A DNA stretch of 64,000 nt from Pseudarthrobacter enclensis. Lineage in GTDB: Bacteria > Actinomycetota > Actinomycetes > Actinomycetales > Micrococcaceae. The notes under the pieces were generated by a model. The model was given only the letters and a program-made list of their open reading frames with translations. It was not told where the DNA came from and searched no databases. Both the position numbers and the translations under genes were made by a program. This document shows, one piece after another, positions 46,197 through 55,468 of the stretch. The first letter of the stretch is position 1. Each line of letters begins with the position of its first letter. The stretch is from positions 964,840 to 1,028,839 of the forward strand of contig NZ_KQ758599.1 in NCBI RefSeq assembly GCF_001457025.1. The letters run 5' to 3'.

Positions 46197-46249
46197 TAAT
46201 ACATGACAGGCCGCCGCACCCGGGCGGCCTCAGGTAAAGGGAGCGTTCA

Positions 46250-47125
46250 ATGTCTGCAGAAGCCACCAGCCGGGATCTTCTTCCTGCCGACCTCGCCATG
46301 GGCACCGTCATGCTCAAGGTCGGCAACATGAAGGTCATGACCGACTACTACCAGCGCGCACTGGGGCTTGAGGTGGTGGCGGAACAGGACGGCGGCCTCT
46401 ACCTGGGGCGCGTCGGCACGCCGCTCGTCCACCTTGCGCCGTCCCCGGGGCTGGCCATACCGGGCAGGGGAGAGGCCGGGCTTTTCCATACAGCGCTCCT
46501 GTTCGAAGACCAGGCATCGCTCGCCGCCACAGTGGCTACGGCCGCGCAGTTCGAACCGCGCTCCTTCACCGGCAGCGCCGACCACCTGGTGAGCGAAGCG
46601 TTCTACTTCACCGACCCCGAAGGCAACGGCATCGAGCTGTACTGGGACCGGCCCCGCAGCAACTGGTCCTGGAACGGCACCGACGTGGTGATGGACAGCC
46701 TGGCACTGCCGCCGCAGCGCTACCTCGAACAGCACCTCACCGAAGAGTCCCTCCAGGGGCAGCGGAATACCACCGCCGGCGTAGGCCACGTCCACCTGCA
46801 GGTGGGCGACGTCCAGACTGCCCGCGACTTCTATGTGGGAACCCTGGGCTTCGAAAAGACCGCCGGCTGGCACGGCCAGGCACTCTTCGTCTCGGCCGGA
46901 CGCTACCACCACCACATGGCCATGAACGTATGGAACAGCCGCGGGGCCGGTCCGCGCAAGGACACCCTCGGCCTCGGTGAGGTCCTCATCGAAGTGCCTT
47001 CCGGCGACGACGTCGGCGCGCTGGCTGACCGGCTGAAGGTCGCCGGCATCTCCTCGCACCACACCGGCGCGGAACTGCGGTTCGAGGATCCGTGGCGCAA
47101 CCGGATCCGGGTTGCCGTGCGCTGA
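46250..47125 (+). CDS. Two-domain VOC (glyoxalase/dioxygenase) protein
   Basis: The 291-residue protein contains two vicinal-oxygen-chelate domains. The N-terminal one (residues 17-130) lacks the usual first histidine (TVMLKVGN). The C-terminal one (from about residue 180) has GHVHLQV, HHHMAMNVW and GEVLIEV, the His-His-Glu metal set. The layout resembles CatE-type catechol-2,3-dioxygenases of the MhqR regulon in Bacillus, which protect against quinones. A palindromic operator upstream fits control by a MarR-type repressor. AAGGGAGCG precedes the ATG. Quinone detoxification is an inference. Confidence 0.82.
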   Translation: MSAEATSRDLLPADLAMGTVMLKVGNMKVMTDYYQRALGLEVVAEQDGGLYLGRVGTPLVHLAPSPGLAIPGRGEAGLFHTALLFEDQASLAATVATAAQFEPRSFTGSADHLVSEAFYFTDPEGNGIELYWDRPRSNWSWNGTDVVMDSLALPPQRYLEQHLTEESLQGQRNTTAGVGHVHLQVGDVQTARDFYVGTLGFEKTAGWHGQALFVSAGRYHHHMAMNVWNSRGAGPRKDTLGLGEVLIEVPSGDDVGALADRLKVAGISSHHTGAELRFEDPWRNRIRVAVR

Positions 47126-47240
47126 GCCGCCGCGTTGGCGTCCCCGGCTGGTCGGGCGTACTAGGCTGAAGCCGAATGGCCGGGAAGGCGGGCACCTCCT
47201 CCCGGCGTGCCGAACCGCAGACGGAAGAGGGTCGCGTCCC

Positions 47241-47681
47241 ATGTCATTTGCCGAGATCTTTACAGCCACCCACGAGGCCGCGCTCAAGCGTGCCGGTGAA
47301 CTCGACGGAGGCGGAACGCCAGCCGGCGGTGACGCGGTGCGGATCCCCGGCATCAGCGACTTCGAGGTCGAACAGCTCGGCGACCTTGCCGGCACCGCCG
47401 TGCACGCCGCCGGCGCCGACTACGAACTGACCATGGTGGACGTCGCCAGCGATTCCCTGCTGGCCGTCCCGCCCGCCATGGTCCGCGCCCTGGCGGACCT
47501 CCTGACTTATGAGACCGAGGGGGAGGGCGACGTCCTCGAGGACGTCGCGGCGCAATGGGCTGCCCTGGACGAGATGCCGTTCGATGCCGCCCAGGCCCGG
47601 ACCTATGTGCGGCAGGTGGCTGAACTCGCGGCGGGCCTCGGCGACTCGGAGCGGTCAGGTCTGTACGTCTGGTCCGCCTGA
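47241..47681 (+). CDS. Hypothetical protein
   Basis: I do not recognise this 146-residue protein. It is acidic, soluble and alanine-rich ([20 protein letters not shown], later [21 protein letters not shown]), with no signal or membrane segment. ATG at 47241 is chosen from composition; the frame is open back to 47112, through non-coding-looking sequence. It sits between the VOC gene and the rpsP promoter and reads the same way as both. Confidence 0.6.
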   Translation: MSFAEIFTATHEAALKRAGELDGGGTPAGGDAVRIPGISDFEVEQLGDLAGTAVHAAGADYELTMVDVASDSLLAVPPAMVRALADLLTYETEGEGDVLEDVAAQWAALDEMPFDAAQARTYVRQVAELAAGLGDSERSGLYVWSA

Positions 47682-47738
47682 GCTCCTGCCGGCCGCCCGG
47701 TGCGGGCAGACCGGCATCGTCGGCGGCGCGCCGCCAAG

Positions 47739-47767
47739 TCGAAATCCTCCGGCTGATCTGGCACAAT
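47739..47767 (+). promoter_or_regulatory. Promoter of the rpsP operon
   Basis: TCGAAA, 17 bases, CACAAT (four of six matches each) lie about 130 bases before rpsP. The 47768-47887 leader is GC-rich; I see no recognisable regulatory element in it. Confidence 0.5.
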
Positions 47768-47899
47768 GGACAGGTACTCGATCCGCGCGGCCCCTCTCTC
47801 CGTGTCCGGATCCTGTCCTTCGAGCCCGCAAGTACGGCCCGCCCCACGGGTGCAGAAAGCCGGGTTCACCCCTTTTCTGAAACAGGAGTGACCACAAAA

Positions 47900-48316
47900 G
47901 TGGCCGTAAAGATTCGCCTTAAGCGCTTCGGCAAGATGCGCGCCCCGTACTACCGCATCGTCGTCGCAGACTCGCGCACCAAGCGTGATGGCCGCGCCAT
48001 CGAGGAGATCGGCAAGTACCACCCCACCGAAGAGCCCTCGTTCATCGAGGTCAACTCCGAGCGTGCCCAGTACTGGCTCTCCGTCGGCGCCCAGCCGTCC
48101 GAGCAGGTTGCCGCGATCCTGAAGGTCACCGGTGACTGGCAGAAGTTCAAGGGCCTGCCGGGCCAGGAAGGCACCCTGAAGACCAAGGGCGAGAAGGAAG
48201 CCTTCACCGCACCGGAGAAGGGTTCCGTCATCATCCCGGAAGCCATCACCAAGAAGGCCTCCAAGTCTGAGGCAGCCGAGGCCGACGCCGAAGCAGAGAC
48301 CACCGAGGCTGAGTAA
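47900..48316 (+). CDS. rpsP: 30S ribosomal protein S16
   Basis: The 138-residue protein begins with [12 protein letters not shown], the standard start of S16, at GTG 47900. AGGAG ends 11 bases upstream; the earlier GTG at 47888 overlaps that ribosome site and adds MTTK. After the conserved 80-residue core there is a long Lys/Ala/Glu-rich C-terminal tail ([15 protein letters not shown]), an actinobacterial extension. It is the first gene of the rpsP-khpA-rimM-trmD-rplS translation cluster. Confidence 0.95.
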   Translation: MAVKIRLKRFGKMRAPYYRIVVADSRTKRDGRAIEEIGKYHPTEEPSFIEVNSERAQYWLSVGAQPSEQVAAILKVTGDWQKFKGLPGQEGTLKTKGEKEAFTAPEKGSVIIPEAITKKASKSEAAEADAEAETTEAE

Positions 48317-48317
48317 A

Positions 48318-48560
48318 TTGCTGGCAGACGCGCTGGAGCACCTTGTCCGGGGAATCGTTGACTCCCCGGACGACGTCACGGTCAATTCCAAGAGCAACCG
48401 CCGCGGGGAGACCCTCGAGGTGCGCGTTCACCAGGATGACCTGGGACGGGTGATTGGCCGCCAGGGCCGCACGGCACGCGCACTGCGCACTGTTGTGGCT
48501 GCCCTGGCTGGCGGCGAAGCGGTCCGGGTCGACGTCGTCGACACCGACCGCCGCCGCTGA
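48318..48560 (+). CDS. khpA: KH-domain RNA-binding protein
   Basis: The 80-residue protein is a single KH domain with the GxxG-type loop in GRVIGRQGRTARALR. KhpA binds RNA and, with KhpB in other Gram-positives, influences cell division and sRNA function. It is the conserved gene between rpsP and rimM. Start is TTG at 48318, one base after the rpsP stop. A 16-bp hairpin follows and separates it from rimM. Confidence 0.93.
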   Translation: MLADALEHLVRGIVDSPDDVTVNSKSNRRGETLEVRVHQDDLGRVIGRQGRTARALRTVVAALAGGEAVRVDVVDTDRRR

Positions 48561-48583
48561 GCGCCCGGCACTACCAGTCTGCT

Positions 48584-48619
48584 CTCCGGCCCCTCCACCC
48601 TTCGGTGGAGGGGCCGGAG
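48584..48619 (+). terminator. 16-bp hairpin between khpA and rimM
   Basis: CTCCGGCCCCTCCACC and GGTGGAGGGGCCGGAG are perfectly complementary around CTTC. Lying inside an operon, it may partially terminate or protect the rpsP-khpA mRNA end. No T-tract. Confidence 0.65.
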
Positions 48620-48666
48620 TGCTTTCACGAACTTATCGAACGCGCACCAACCGAACAGAGGAACAC

Positions 48667-49212
48667 ATGCAGCTCCAGGTGGCCCGCATCGGCAAGCCCC
48701 ACGGCATCCGCGGGGAAGTCACCGTCCAGGTAATGACCGACGCTCCCGGGGACCGCTTCGTCCCCGGCGTCACCTTCACGGTGGAGCCGGCCGGGTCCGG
48801 GCCCTTGACGGTGAGCAGCGCCCGCTGGAACAAGGACATCCTGCTGCTCGGCTTCGAGGAGGTCGCCGACCGCAACCGCGCCGAACAGCTTCGCGGCGCC
48901 AAGCTGTTCGTCGAAACTGCGGAACTGGACGACGAAGACGATGAGGGCTGGTACGAGCATGAGCTCGTCGGTCTCGAGGCCCGGGTGGGCGATGCCGTGG
49001 TGGGTAAAGTCACCGCCCTCAACACCGCACCGGCCCAGGACCTGCTGATGGTCACCACTCCGGACGGCGAAGAAATCCTGGTCCCGTTCGTCGAGCAGAT
49101 CGTGCCCGAAGTCAACATCGAGGCCGGCTACATCCTCCTGACCCCGCCGGAGGGCCTCTTCGAACTCAATTCCGGCGACGCAGCCCAGGCCGACGGTGAG
49201 GGCGGCGAATAG
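48667..49212 (+). CDS. rimM: Ribosome maturation factor RimM
   Basis: The 181-residue protein has an N-terminal RimM barrel ([19 protein letters not shown]) and a PRC-barrel domain ([13 protein letters not shown] to [12 protein letters not shown]). It assists late 30S assembly at S19. The C-terminus adds an acidic Gly/Glu tail. ATG at 48667 follows AGAGGAAC. The trmD start is one base after its stop. Confidence 0.94.
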   Translation: MQLQVARIGKPHGIRGEVTVQVMTDAPGDRFVPGVTFTVEPAGSGPLTVSSARWNKDILLLGFEEVADRNRAEQLRGAKLFVETAELDDEDDEGWYEHELVGLEARVGDAVVGKVTALNTAPAQDLLMVTTPDGEEILVPFVEQIVPEVNIEAGYILLTPPEGLFELNSGDAAQADGEGGE

Positions 49213-49213
49213 G

Positions 49214-50023
49214 ATGCGCATCGACGTCGTGAGTATCTTCCCGGACTACCTCGCGCCCCTCGAACTGTCCCTGATCGGGAAGGCGCGGCAGGACGGCATC
49301 CTGGACCTGCGGGTCCACGACCTGCGCGAATTCACCACCGACCGGCACCGTACGGTGGATGACACACCGTACGGCGGTGGAGCCGGGATGGTCATGAAAG
49401 CCGAGCCCTGGGCGCAAGCCCTCACCGCTGTCGCCGATGCCGCGCCGGGCCCGGAGCGCCGGCCGGTGCTCATCGTGCCCTCGCCCGCCGGGGAGCGCTT
49501 CACCCAGGCCCTCGCCCACGAACTGGCAGGGGAGGAGCACCTGGCCTTCGCCTGCGGCCGCTACGAGGGCATCGATGAACGCGTGCTCGAGTGGGCAGCC
49601 GAGCGCTTCGACGTGCGCCCCGTCAGCCTGGGTGACTACGTCCTCAACGGCGGGGAAGTGGCCGTGCTGGCCATGGTCGAAGCCGTGGGCAGGCTGCTCC
49701 CGGGCGTCGTGGGGAATCCCGAATCCCTCGTTGAGGAATCGCACTCCGACGGGCTCCTTGAGTATCCCGTCTACACCAAGCCCGCGCAGTGGCGGGACCG
49801 CGAAGTGCCGGCCGTGCTGCTCAGCGGCAACCACGGGAAGATTGCCCAGTGGCGCCGCCACGAACAGTTCCGCAGGACCGCGCTGCGGCGTCCGGACCTG
49901 CTGGAGTCGTTCGACGCCGGGTCGCTTCCGCGTGCCGACCGGAACGCCCTGCAGGAGCTTGGCTACGACATCGTGGACGGCAGGCCGGTCCGGCAGGCCG
50001 GCGACGGTCCCGCCAGGGGATAA
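49214..50023 (+). CDS. trmD: tRNA (guanine-37-N1)-methyltransferase
   Basis: The 269-residue SPOUT methyltransferase modifies G37 of tRNAs to prevent frameshifting. It begins [15 protein letters not shown], with [13 protein letters not shown], the knot region [24 protein letters not shown] and the C-terminal [14 protein letters not shown] at 49214 is the homologous start; an in-frame ATG at 49196 lies within rimM and adds six residues. Confidence 0.95.
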   Translation: MRIDVVSIFPDYLAPLELSLIGKARQDGILDLRVHDLREFTTDRHRTVDDTPYGGGAGMVMKAEPWAQALTAVADAAPGPERRPVLIVPSPAGERFTQALAHELAGEEHLAFACGRYEGIDERVLEWAAERFDVRPVSLGDYVLNGGEVAVLAMVEAVGRLLPGVVGNPESLVEESHSDGLLEYPVYTKPAQWRDREVPAVLLSGNHGKIAQWRRHEQFRRTALRRPDLLESFDAGSLPRADRNALQELGYDIVDGRPVRQAGDGPARG

Positions 50024-50260
50024 GGCCGCAGGAAATTGGCTGCAGCGGCCCTGCTGTGGCAAAATTTATCTTTGTGTCTGCTGGGTCCGCACCTGCCACA
50101 GGGGGAGCGCAACCAACAGCCTGACAACCGGCCCCCCAACCAGTGGGGCGGCCGGACCACATCACTTCGGCCGGGATACTCCCACGGTGCCTTCCGGTGC
50201 CGGGCTTTGCCGGCCGTGACCCAAAGTGGATGACCTGTGGCGTCCATCAGGAGTGCAATC
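50024..50260 (+). promoter_or_regulatory. Leader of rplS with hairpins and a possible promoter
   Basis: The 237-base gap holds TTGGCT-N18-CAAAAT at 50036-50065 as a promoter candidate. CTGTGGCA (50054) pairs with TGCCACAG (50094), and CCGGCC/GGCCGG stems occur around 50128-50155. It could be a ribosomal-protein leader or simply an independent promoter region. Confidence 0.4.
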
Positions 50261-50620
50261 ATGCATATTCTCGACTCCGTCGATGCAGCCTCGCTGCGCA
50301 CCGATGTTCCCGAATTCCGTGCGGGTGACACCCTCAAGGTCCACGTGAACATCATCGAAGGCAAGAACTCCCGTGTCCAGGTGTTCCAGGGCTTCGTCCT
50401 GGGCCGCCAGGGTGACGGCGTCCGCGAGACCTTCACGGTCCGCAAGGTCTCCTTCGGCGTCGGCGTGGAGCGTACCTTCCCGGTACACTCCCCCATCATC
50501 GACAAGATCGAAGTTGTCACCAAGGGCGATGTCCGCCGCGCCAAGCTTTACTACATGCGTGCACTGCGCGGTAAGGCTGCCAAGATCAAGGAAAAGCGCG
50601 ACTTCACCGCCTCCAAGTAA
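50261..50620 (+). CDS. rplS: 50S ribosomal protein L19
   Basis: The 119-residue protein is L19, located at the subunit interface. Signatures include [20 protein letters not shown], the [12 protein letters not shown] segment and [19 protein letters not shown] at 50261 has AGGAG 7 bases upstream and gives the usual MHILDSVD start. A hairpin-type terminator lies 94 bases past the stop, inside the next gene. Confidence 0.96.
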   Translation: MHILDSVDAASLRTDVPEFRAGDTLKVHVNIIEGKNSRVQVFQGFVLGRQGDGVRETFTVRKVSFGVGVERTFPVHSPIIDKIEVVTKGDVRRAKLYYMRALRGKAAKIKEKRDFTASK

Positions 50621-50702
50621 GTCCCGCAGGACCTACATGGCAGGGACGCGGCCGTATCCGGCCAGCGCCGGAGCCGTCAGCACCAGCGCCAGGATACGGA
50701 CC

Positions 50703-51380
50703 ATGGACCAGACAAAACGCCAGCCCAGGAAACCGGGCTGGCGTTTTGCGTTCCTGGCGCTGGTCCTGGCCGTGGCCATCAGCGGCGTGGTCCGGTCGTT
50801 CTGGCTGGACGCCTACTACATCCCCTCCGAATCGATGGAGCCCCTGCTCGAAGGCGGAGACCGCATCCTGGTTTCCCGGACGGACTTCCAGTCCGAACCG
50901 ATCCGCCGCGGTGACGTCGTGGTCTTTGACGGCCGGGGCACCTTCGCGCCCCTCAACAGCGGCAAGGGTCCGCTGGCGGACGCCGCGGCCGGTGTCACCC
51001 GTTGGCTGGGCCTCACCGGCAGCGACACCACCTACGTCAAGCGGGTGATCGGGCTGCCGGGTGACACCGTGGTGTGCTGCGATGCCGCCGGAAAGGTCAT
51101 CGTCAACGGCCAGGCCCTGGAGGAACCGTACCTGTTCCCGGGTGACGCGCCCAGCACGCAGAAGTTCAACGCCGTGGTGCCGGCAGGCAGGCTCTGGCTG
51201 CTGGGGGATCACCGGTCCGTGTCCGCCGATTCACGCAGCCTGCTGGGCGCCCCCGGAGGCGGCATGGTCCCCGTGGACCGCGTCATCGGCAGGCCCGTCC
51301 AGATCCTCTGGCCGATTGATAGATTTGCTCCAGTACCACGGCCGGCTGCGGCAGCACCAACAACAGAGAACGGACAGTAA
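50703..51380 (+). CDS. lepB: Signal peptidase I (first copy)
   Basis: The 225-residue membrane protease cleaves signal peptides outside the membrane. It has one N-terminal helix (about residues 15-33), the catalytic serine in YIPSESMEPLLEGGDR, and the catalytic lysine in [14 protein letters not shown] at 50703 has AGGA about 8 bases upstream; an alternative in-frame ATG at 50637 adds 22 residues. Codons 4-15 are occupied by a strong terminator-like hairpin. The second lepB follows with no gap. Confidence 0.92.
   Translation: MDQTKRQPRKPGWRFAFLALVLAVAISGVVRSFWLDAYYIPSESMEPLLEGGDRILVSRTDFQSEPIRRGDVVVFDGRGTFAPLNSGKGPLADAAAGVTRWLGLTGSDTTYVKRVIGLPGDTVVCCDAAGKVIVNGQALEEPYLFPGDAPSTQKFNAVVPAGRLWLLGDHRSVSADSRSLLGAPGGGMVPVDRVIGRPVQILWPIDRFAPVPRPAAAAPTTENGQ
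50714..50747. terminator. Terminator-like hairpin inside the lepB start
   Basis: AAAACGCCAGCCC and GGGCTGGCGTTTT are perfectly complementary over 13 bp with an 8-base loop; the right arm ends in four T. It lies within codons 4-15 of the first lepB. It is the only terminator candidate downstream of rplS. Confidence 0.75.
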
Positions 51381-52262
51381 ATGCCCGAGAACGACGCGCG
51401 GACACCCGAGCCGCGGCACGACGGCCCCCACCACGGGCCCGGCGGGCAGGCTCCGGACGCCGCTGCAGCCCAGGAACAGCCCGCACGCCGGGAGCCTTCA
51501 GCCGCCCCGGCAGACGGTCAGGAGGAGGCAGCACCCGGGCCGGCAACCAGCCGCTCCGCCGCCAAGGCCTCGGACAAGGCATCCGGCAAGGCCGGCAGCC
51601 CGGTCTTCACCTGGCTCAAGGAAGTGGCCACCGTGGTGGTCATCGCCGTCGTGCTGTCCTTTCTCATCAAGACGTTTCTCTTCCGGGCCTTCTTCATACC
51701 GTCCGAGTCCATGGTCAACACCCTGGACATCGACGACCGCATCTTCGTCAACCTCCTGGTCCCGGAACCATTCGCACTCAGCCGCGGGGACGTCGTCGTC
51801 TTCCGCGACACCAAAGGCTGGCTGCCGCCGGCAGCACCCGAAGCGAAGGGACCGTTCACCTGGGTCCAGGACGGCCTGACATTCGTGGGGCTGCTGCCCG
51901 ACACCACGGACCAGCACCTCGTCAAGCGCGTCATCGGCCTGCCCGGGGACCACGTGGTCTGCTGCGACGCCGGCGGTAAACTGACCATTAACGGCACCGC
52001 GATCGACGAAACCTATATCAACCCGGCAGAAGTCCCGCAGGTGCGCACTTTCGACGTCACGGTCCCGGAAGGGAAAGTGTGGGTAATGGGTGACAACCGC
52101 AATCACTCCGCGGACTCCCGCGCGCACACGGATTCCGACGGCGGGTTCATCGACATCTCCGACCTCGAGGGCAAGGCGGCCGTCATCGCCTGGCCGTTGA
52201 ACCGAATCACTGCCCTGGGCAACTATCCCGAGGTGTTCCGCGACGTCCCGGCGGCCCCCTGA
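51381..52262 (+). CDS. lepB: Signal peptidase I (second copy)
   Basis: The 293-residue protein is a second type I signal peptidase. A long charged cytosolic N-terminus (about 75 residues rich in Pro, Ala and Glu) precedes one transmembrane helix. The catalytic Ser is in [16 protein letters not shown] and the Lys in [23 protein letters not shown] is the box E motif. Both copies share an unusual VVCCDA cysteine pair. ATG directly follows the first lepB stop; co-translation is likely. Different N-termini suggest different regulation or substrates. Confidence 0.93.
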   Translation: MPENDARTPEPRHDGPHHGPGGQAPDAAAAQEQPARREPSAAPADGQEEAAPGPATSRSAAKASDKASGKAGSPVFTWLKEVATVVVIAVVLSFLIKTFLFRAFFIPSESMVNTLDIDDRIFVNLLVPEPFALSRGDVVVFRDTKGWLPPAAPEAKGPFTWVQDGLTFVGLLPDTTDQHLVKRVIGLPGDHVVCCDAGGKLTINGTAIDETYINPAEVPQVRTFDVTVPEGKVWVMGDNRNHSADSRAHTDSDGGFIDISDLEGKAAVIAWPLNRITALGNYPEVFRDVPAAP

Positions 52263-52264
52263 CC

Positions 52265-53041
52265 ATGAGCCAGGCACTGACCACCGGAGCAACGGCATCC
52301 CGGGCCCGGTCCGGGTCCTCCAAAGTGCCTCCCCGGACCAAGGCGCCCAGCCTCCGGCATGAGCGCACCTTCAAGGCCCAGGGTGTGCGCCTGCTCGCGG
52401 GAGTGGATGAAGTGGGCCGCGGGGCGCTGGCCGGGCCCGTGAGCGTGGGCATCGCCGTCGTTGACCTGGAACGCCAAAAGGCGCTGGCCGGAGTCCGGGA
52501 CAGCAAGCTCCTCACTGCCATGGAGCGGGAACGGCTGGACCCCCTGGTCCGGCGCTGGAGCGTGGCCTCTGCCGTGGGACACGCCTCAGCCCGCGAGATC
52601 GACGATCTTGGCATCATCGCCGCCCTGCGCCTGGCCGGAACGCGGGCCTGGCAGGACATCCTGGCAGCCGGTGTGGTTCCGGACATGGTGCTCCTGGACG
52701 GCAACCACAACTGGCTCTCACCGGCCGGGCAACCCTCACTCTTCGAAGAAGCGGCGCCTGAAGATTCATGCACCGCGCCGGTCCACACCAAAATCAAAGC
52801 CGACATGCAGTGCCTCAGCGTCGCTGCCGCCAGCGTCATTGCGAAAGTGGAGCGCGACCGGACCATGCGGGAGCTGCACGCCGAATACCCGGACTTCGGC
52901 TGGGACATCAACAAGGGCTACGCCACCGTCATGCACCGCGACGTCCTGCGGGCTGCCGGGCCCACGCCCTACCACCGGGTCAGCTGGCGCCTGCTTGGCG
53001 GCGACCTGCAGGACGCCGCTGCGGGAACCGGCGGCGACTGA
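52265..53041 (+). CDS. rnhB: Ribonuclease HII
   Basis: The 258-residue enzyme removes ribonucleotides from DNA. The catalytic signature is [17 protein letters not shown] near residue 45, with DSKLL and the metal ligand regions [10 protein letters not shown] and [19 protein letters not shown]. The N-terminal 35 residues are lineage-specific. It starts two bases after lepB and has the conserved position next to DUF2469 and yraN. Confidence 0.94.
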   Translation: MSQALTTGATASRARSGSSKVPPRTKAPSLRHERTFKAQGVRLLAGVDEVGRGALAGPVSVGIAVVDLERQKALAGVRDSKLLTAMERERLDPLVRRWSVASAVGHASAREIDDLGIIAALRLAGTRAWQDILAAGVVPDMVLLDGNHNWLSPAGQPSLFEEAAPEDSCTAPVHTKIKADMQCLSVAAASVIAKVERDRTMRELHAEYPDFGWDINKGYATVMHRDVLRAAGPTPYHRVSWRLLGGDLQDAAAGTGGD

Positions 53042-53115
53042 CCCCGCCGCGTCACGCAGGAGGGCCGCGCCCCGGGGCGGCGGTACCTGCGGCGGACATG
53101 GTGCAAGATGGAAGC

Positions 53116-53442
53116 ATGAGTGCCGAGGATCTTGAAAACTATGAAACCGACATGGAGCTGCAGCTCTACCGCGAGTACCGCGACGTCGTCGGTCTGTTCA
53201 GCTACGTTGTCGAGACCGAACGGCGTTTCTACCTTGCCAACCACGTGGATCTCCAGGCCCGCAGCGCAGACGGTGAGGTCTACTTCGACCTGACCCTCTC
53301 GGATGCCTGGGTGTGGGACGTCTACCGGTCTGCCCGGTTCGTGAAAAGCGTCCGCGTCCTGACGTTCAAGGACGTCAACGTCGAAGAACTGCCCCGCAAC
53401 GAGGAGCTGGCCCTGCCCAAGGACGTCGACCTGGGCAACTAG
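53116..53442 (+). CDS. DUF2469 family protein
   Basis: The 108-residue acidic protein begins MSAEDLENYETDMELQLYREYRDVV. It matches DUF2469, a strictly actinobacterial family found between rnhB and yraN (Rv2901c in M. tuberculosis). The function is unknown. There are no signal, membrane or metal motifs. ATG at 53116 fits family length; the frame extends upstream inside rnhB. Confidence 0.9.
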   Translation: MSAEDLENYETDMELQLYREYRDVVGLFSYVVETERRFYLANHVDLQARSADGEVYFDLTLSDAWVWDVYRSARFVKSVRVLTFKDVNVEELPRNEELALPKDVDLGN

Positions 53443-53566
53443 GCCGCCGCTCCGGCCGCATTCCGCGGTCGGCCCACTGTCCCTCCACACCGCCCGCTGT
53501 GCACATAGGCGTCAGTTCCCCTGCCATCTTCCTTTCCGCGGCCGCAGTCTGGTTGCGGAGGTAGGA

Positions 53567-53923
53567 ATGAAAGCCAAAGATGTACTGGGCCGGCGCGGCG
53601 AGGACCTCGCCGCTGGCTATCTGGAAGAGGCCGGCATGCTGGTCGTGGAGCGCAACTGGCGCTGCAGCGGGGGCGAGATCGATATCGTTGCCCTGGACGG
53701 CGACGCGCTGGTCATCGCGGAAGTGAAAACCCGGAAATCCCTGGACTACGGCCACCCGTTCGAAGCGGTGGGTCCCAAGAAACTCGCCCGGCTGCACCGC
53801 CTGGGCGCAGCGTGGTGCCGGGACCATGAACTGCGCATGCCGCTCCGCCGGATCGACGTGATTGCCGTGGTGGACGACGGCGGCGGGAACCCCGTGCTGG
53901 AACACCTCAAGGGGGTGGGGTGA
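53567..53923 (+). CDS. yraN: YraN family endonuclease-fold protein
   Basis: The 118-residue protein has the restriction-endonuclease-like core of UPF0102: GRRGEDLAAGYL, GGEIDIVALDGDALVIAEVKTR (metal-binding D-x14-ExK), and RRIDVIAV. It is presumed to act on DNA but is uncharacterised. It precedes yifB and dprA with direct abutment, as in other actinobacteria. Confidence 0.92.
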   Translation: MKAKDVLGRRGEDLAAGYLEEAGMLVVERNWRCSGGEIDIVALDGDALVIAEVKTRKSLDYGHPFEAVGPKKLARLHRLGAAWCRDHELRMPLRRIDVIAVVDDGGGNPVLEHLKGVG

Positions 53924-55468
53924 ATGTCGCTCGGACGCACCTATTCCGTCGCGCTGGTGGGGCTCAACGGCTACATGGTCGAGGTGGAGGCGGACATTGG
54001 CCAAAGCCTGCCGGCCTTCATTATCCTCGGCCTGCCGGATGCGTCGCTTAATGAAGCGCGGGAACGCATCCGTTCCGCGGCGAAAAACTCGGGCATCCCG
54101 CTGAGCCGCCGGAAGATCACCGCCAACCTGATTCCTGCCTCGCTGCCAAAACGTGGCTCCGGCTTCGATCTTGCGGTCACCATGGCCGCGCTCCGGGCAG
54201 CCAATGACATCAGGCCCACGGGGCGCACCGTCTTCATCGCCGAACTCGGCCTGGACGGCAGGCTGAGGCCCGTCCGCGGGATCCTGCCCGCCGTCATGGC
54301 CTGCGTGCAGGCCGGTTACCCCCGGGTGGTGGTGGCGCAGGCAAACCAGGCCGAAGCGTCTCTGGTGCCCGGGGCGCAAGTGACCGGCTACCGGACCCTT
54401 GCGCGGCTGGCCCTCGACTTCGGAGCGGACCCCCAGGAGCTCGCCCTGGACTTCGAGCCCGACGACGCGGACGCGGACCAGGCCGGGGCGGAAGCCAGTG
54501 CCCCCTGCCCGGACATGGCGGACGTGTCCGGGCAGGGCGAGGCACGGCGTGCCCTGGAGGTGGCAGCGGCGGGAGCGCACCACCTGCTCCTCACCGGCCC
54601 GCCCGGTGCCGGAAAGACCATGCTGGCCGAAAGGCTGCCGGGGCTGCTGCCGGACCTCGAAGACCACGAATCCATGCAGGTCACCGCCATCCACTCGCTG
54701 TGCGGCCTGCCCTCCCCGCAGGTCCAGCTGATTCGCCGGCCCCCTTTCGAAAACCCGCACCACTCCGCCACTGCCGCGGCGATCATCGGTGGCGGGTCCG
54801 GCCTGCCCCGCCCGGGAGCGGCTTCACGCGCGCACCGGGGAGTGCTGTTCCTTGACGAAGCGCCGGAGTACGAGCGCAGGGTGCTCGACGCCCTCCGCCA
54901 ACCGCTGGAGAGCGGAGAACTGGTCATCCACCGGTCGGCCGGGACCGCCGCGTATCCGGCACGGTTCCAGCTGGTGCTGGCAGCGAACCCCTGCCCCTGC
55001 GGAAAAGCGTCCGGCAAGGGGCTGGACTGCACCTGCACCCCCATCATGCGGCGCCGTTACATGGCCCGCATGTCCGGTCCGCTGCTGGACCGTGTTGATA
55101 TCCAGCTGCAGGTGGACCGCGTGTCCCTCGCAGACTTCGGGCAGGCCGGTGCGGAGGAAGGTACCGCCGCCGTGGCCGGACGGGTCAAGGCGGCGCGCCT
55201 GCGCCAGCTCGACAGGCTCCGGCCCTTCGGACTCGATACCAACTCCCAGGTCTCGGGACGGCTCCTGCGCGGTGAACTGCGCCTCAAGCCGCCAGTTACG
55301 CGGATCCTGGACCACTCGCTCGAACGCGGAGTGCTGACTGCCCGGGGATATGACCGGGTCCTCCGCCTGGCCTGGACCCTCGCCGACCTCGCGGACCGCG
55401 ACCTGCCGGACGCAGACCACATAGGTCAGGCGCTCGGCCTGCGCCAGGCTGCGGCGGTTGCGGCATGA
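53924..55468 (+). CDS. comM: YifB/ComM-type Mg-chelatase-like AAA+ ATPase
   Basis: The 514-residue protein has an N-terminal lon-like domain (residues 1-170, VEADIGQSLPAFIILGLPDASLNEARERI), Walker A GPPGAGKTMLAERL near residue 230, Walker B VLFLDEAPEY, and a C-terminal zinc-type CPCGKASGKGLDCTC segment. ComM is a branch-migration helicase used in transformation. Its coupling to dprA supports a DNA-uptake or recombination role. ATG directly follows the yraN stop. Confidence 0.93.
   Translation: MSLGRTYSVALVGLNGYMVEVEADIGQSLPAFIILGLPDASLNEARERIRSAAKNSGIPLSRRKITANLIPASLPKRGSGFDLAVTMAALRAANDIRPTGRTVFIAELGLDGRLRPVRGILPAVMACVQAGYPRVVVAQANQAEASLVPGAQVTGYRTLARLALDFGADPQELALDFEPDDADADQAGAEASAPCPDMADVSGQGEARRALEVAAAGAHHLLLTGPPGAGKTMLAERLPGLLPDLEDHESMQVTAIHSLCGLPSPQVQLIRRPPFENPHHSATAAAIIGGGSGLPRPGAASRAHRGVLFLDEAPEYERRVLDALRQPLESGELVIHRSAGTAAYPARFQLVLAANPCPCGKASGKGLDCTCTPIMRRRYMARMSGPLLDRVDIQLQVDRVSLADFGQAGAEEGTAAVAGRVKAARLRQLDRLRPFGLDTNSQVSGRLLRGELRLKPPVTRILDHSLERGVLTARGYDRVLRLAWTLADLADRDLPDADHIGQALGLRQAAAVAA

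Noticed and set aside
50036..50101. A known-type L19 leader regulating rplS
   Set aside because: Hairpins are present but I cannot match them to a described L19 leader, and the promoter candidate overlaps the stem; kept only as a low-confidence leader.
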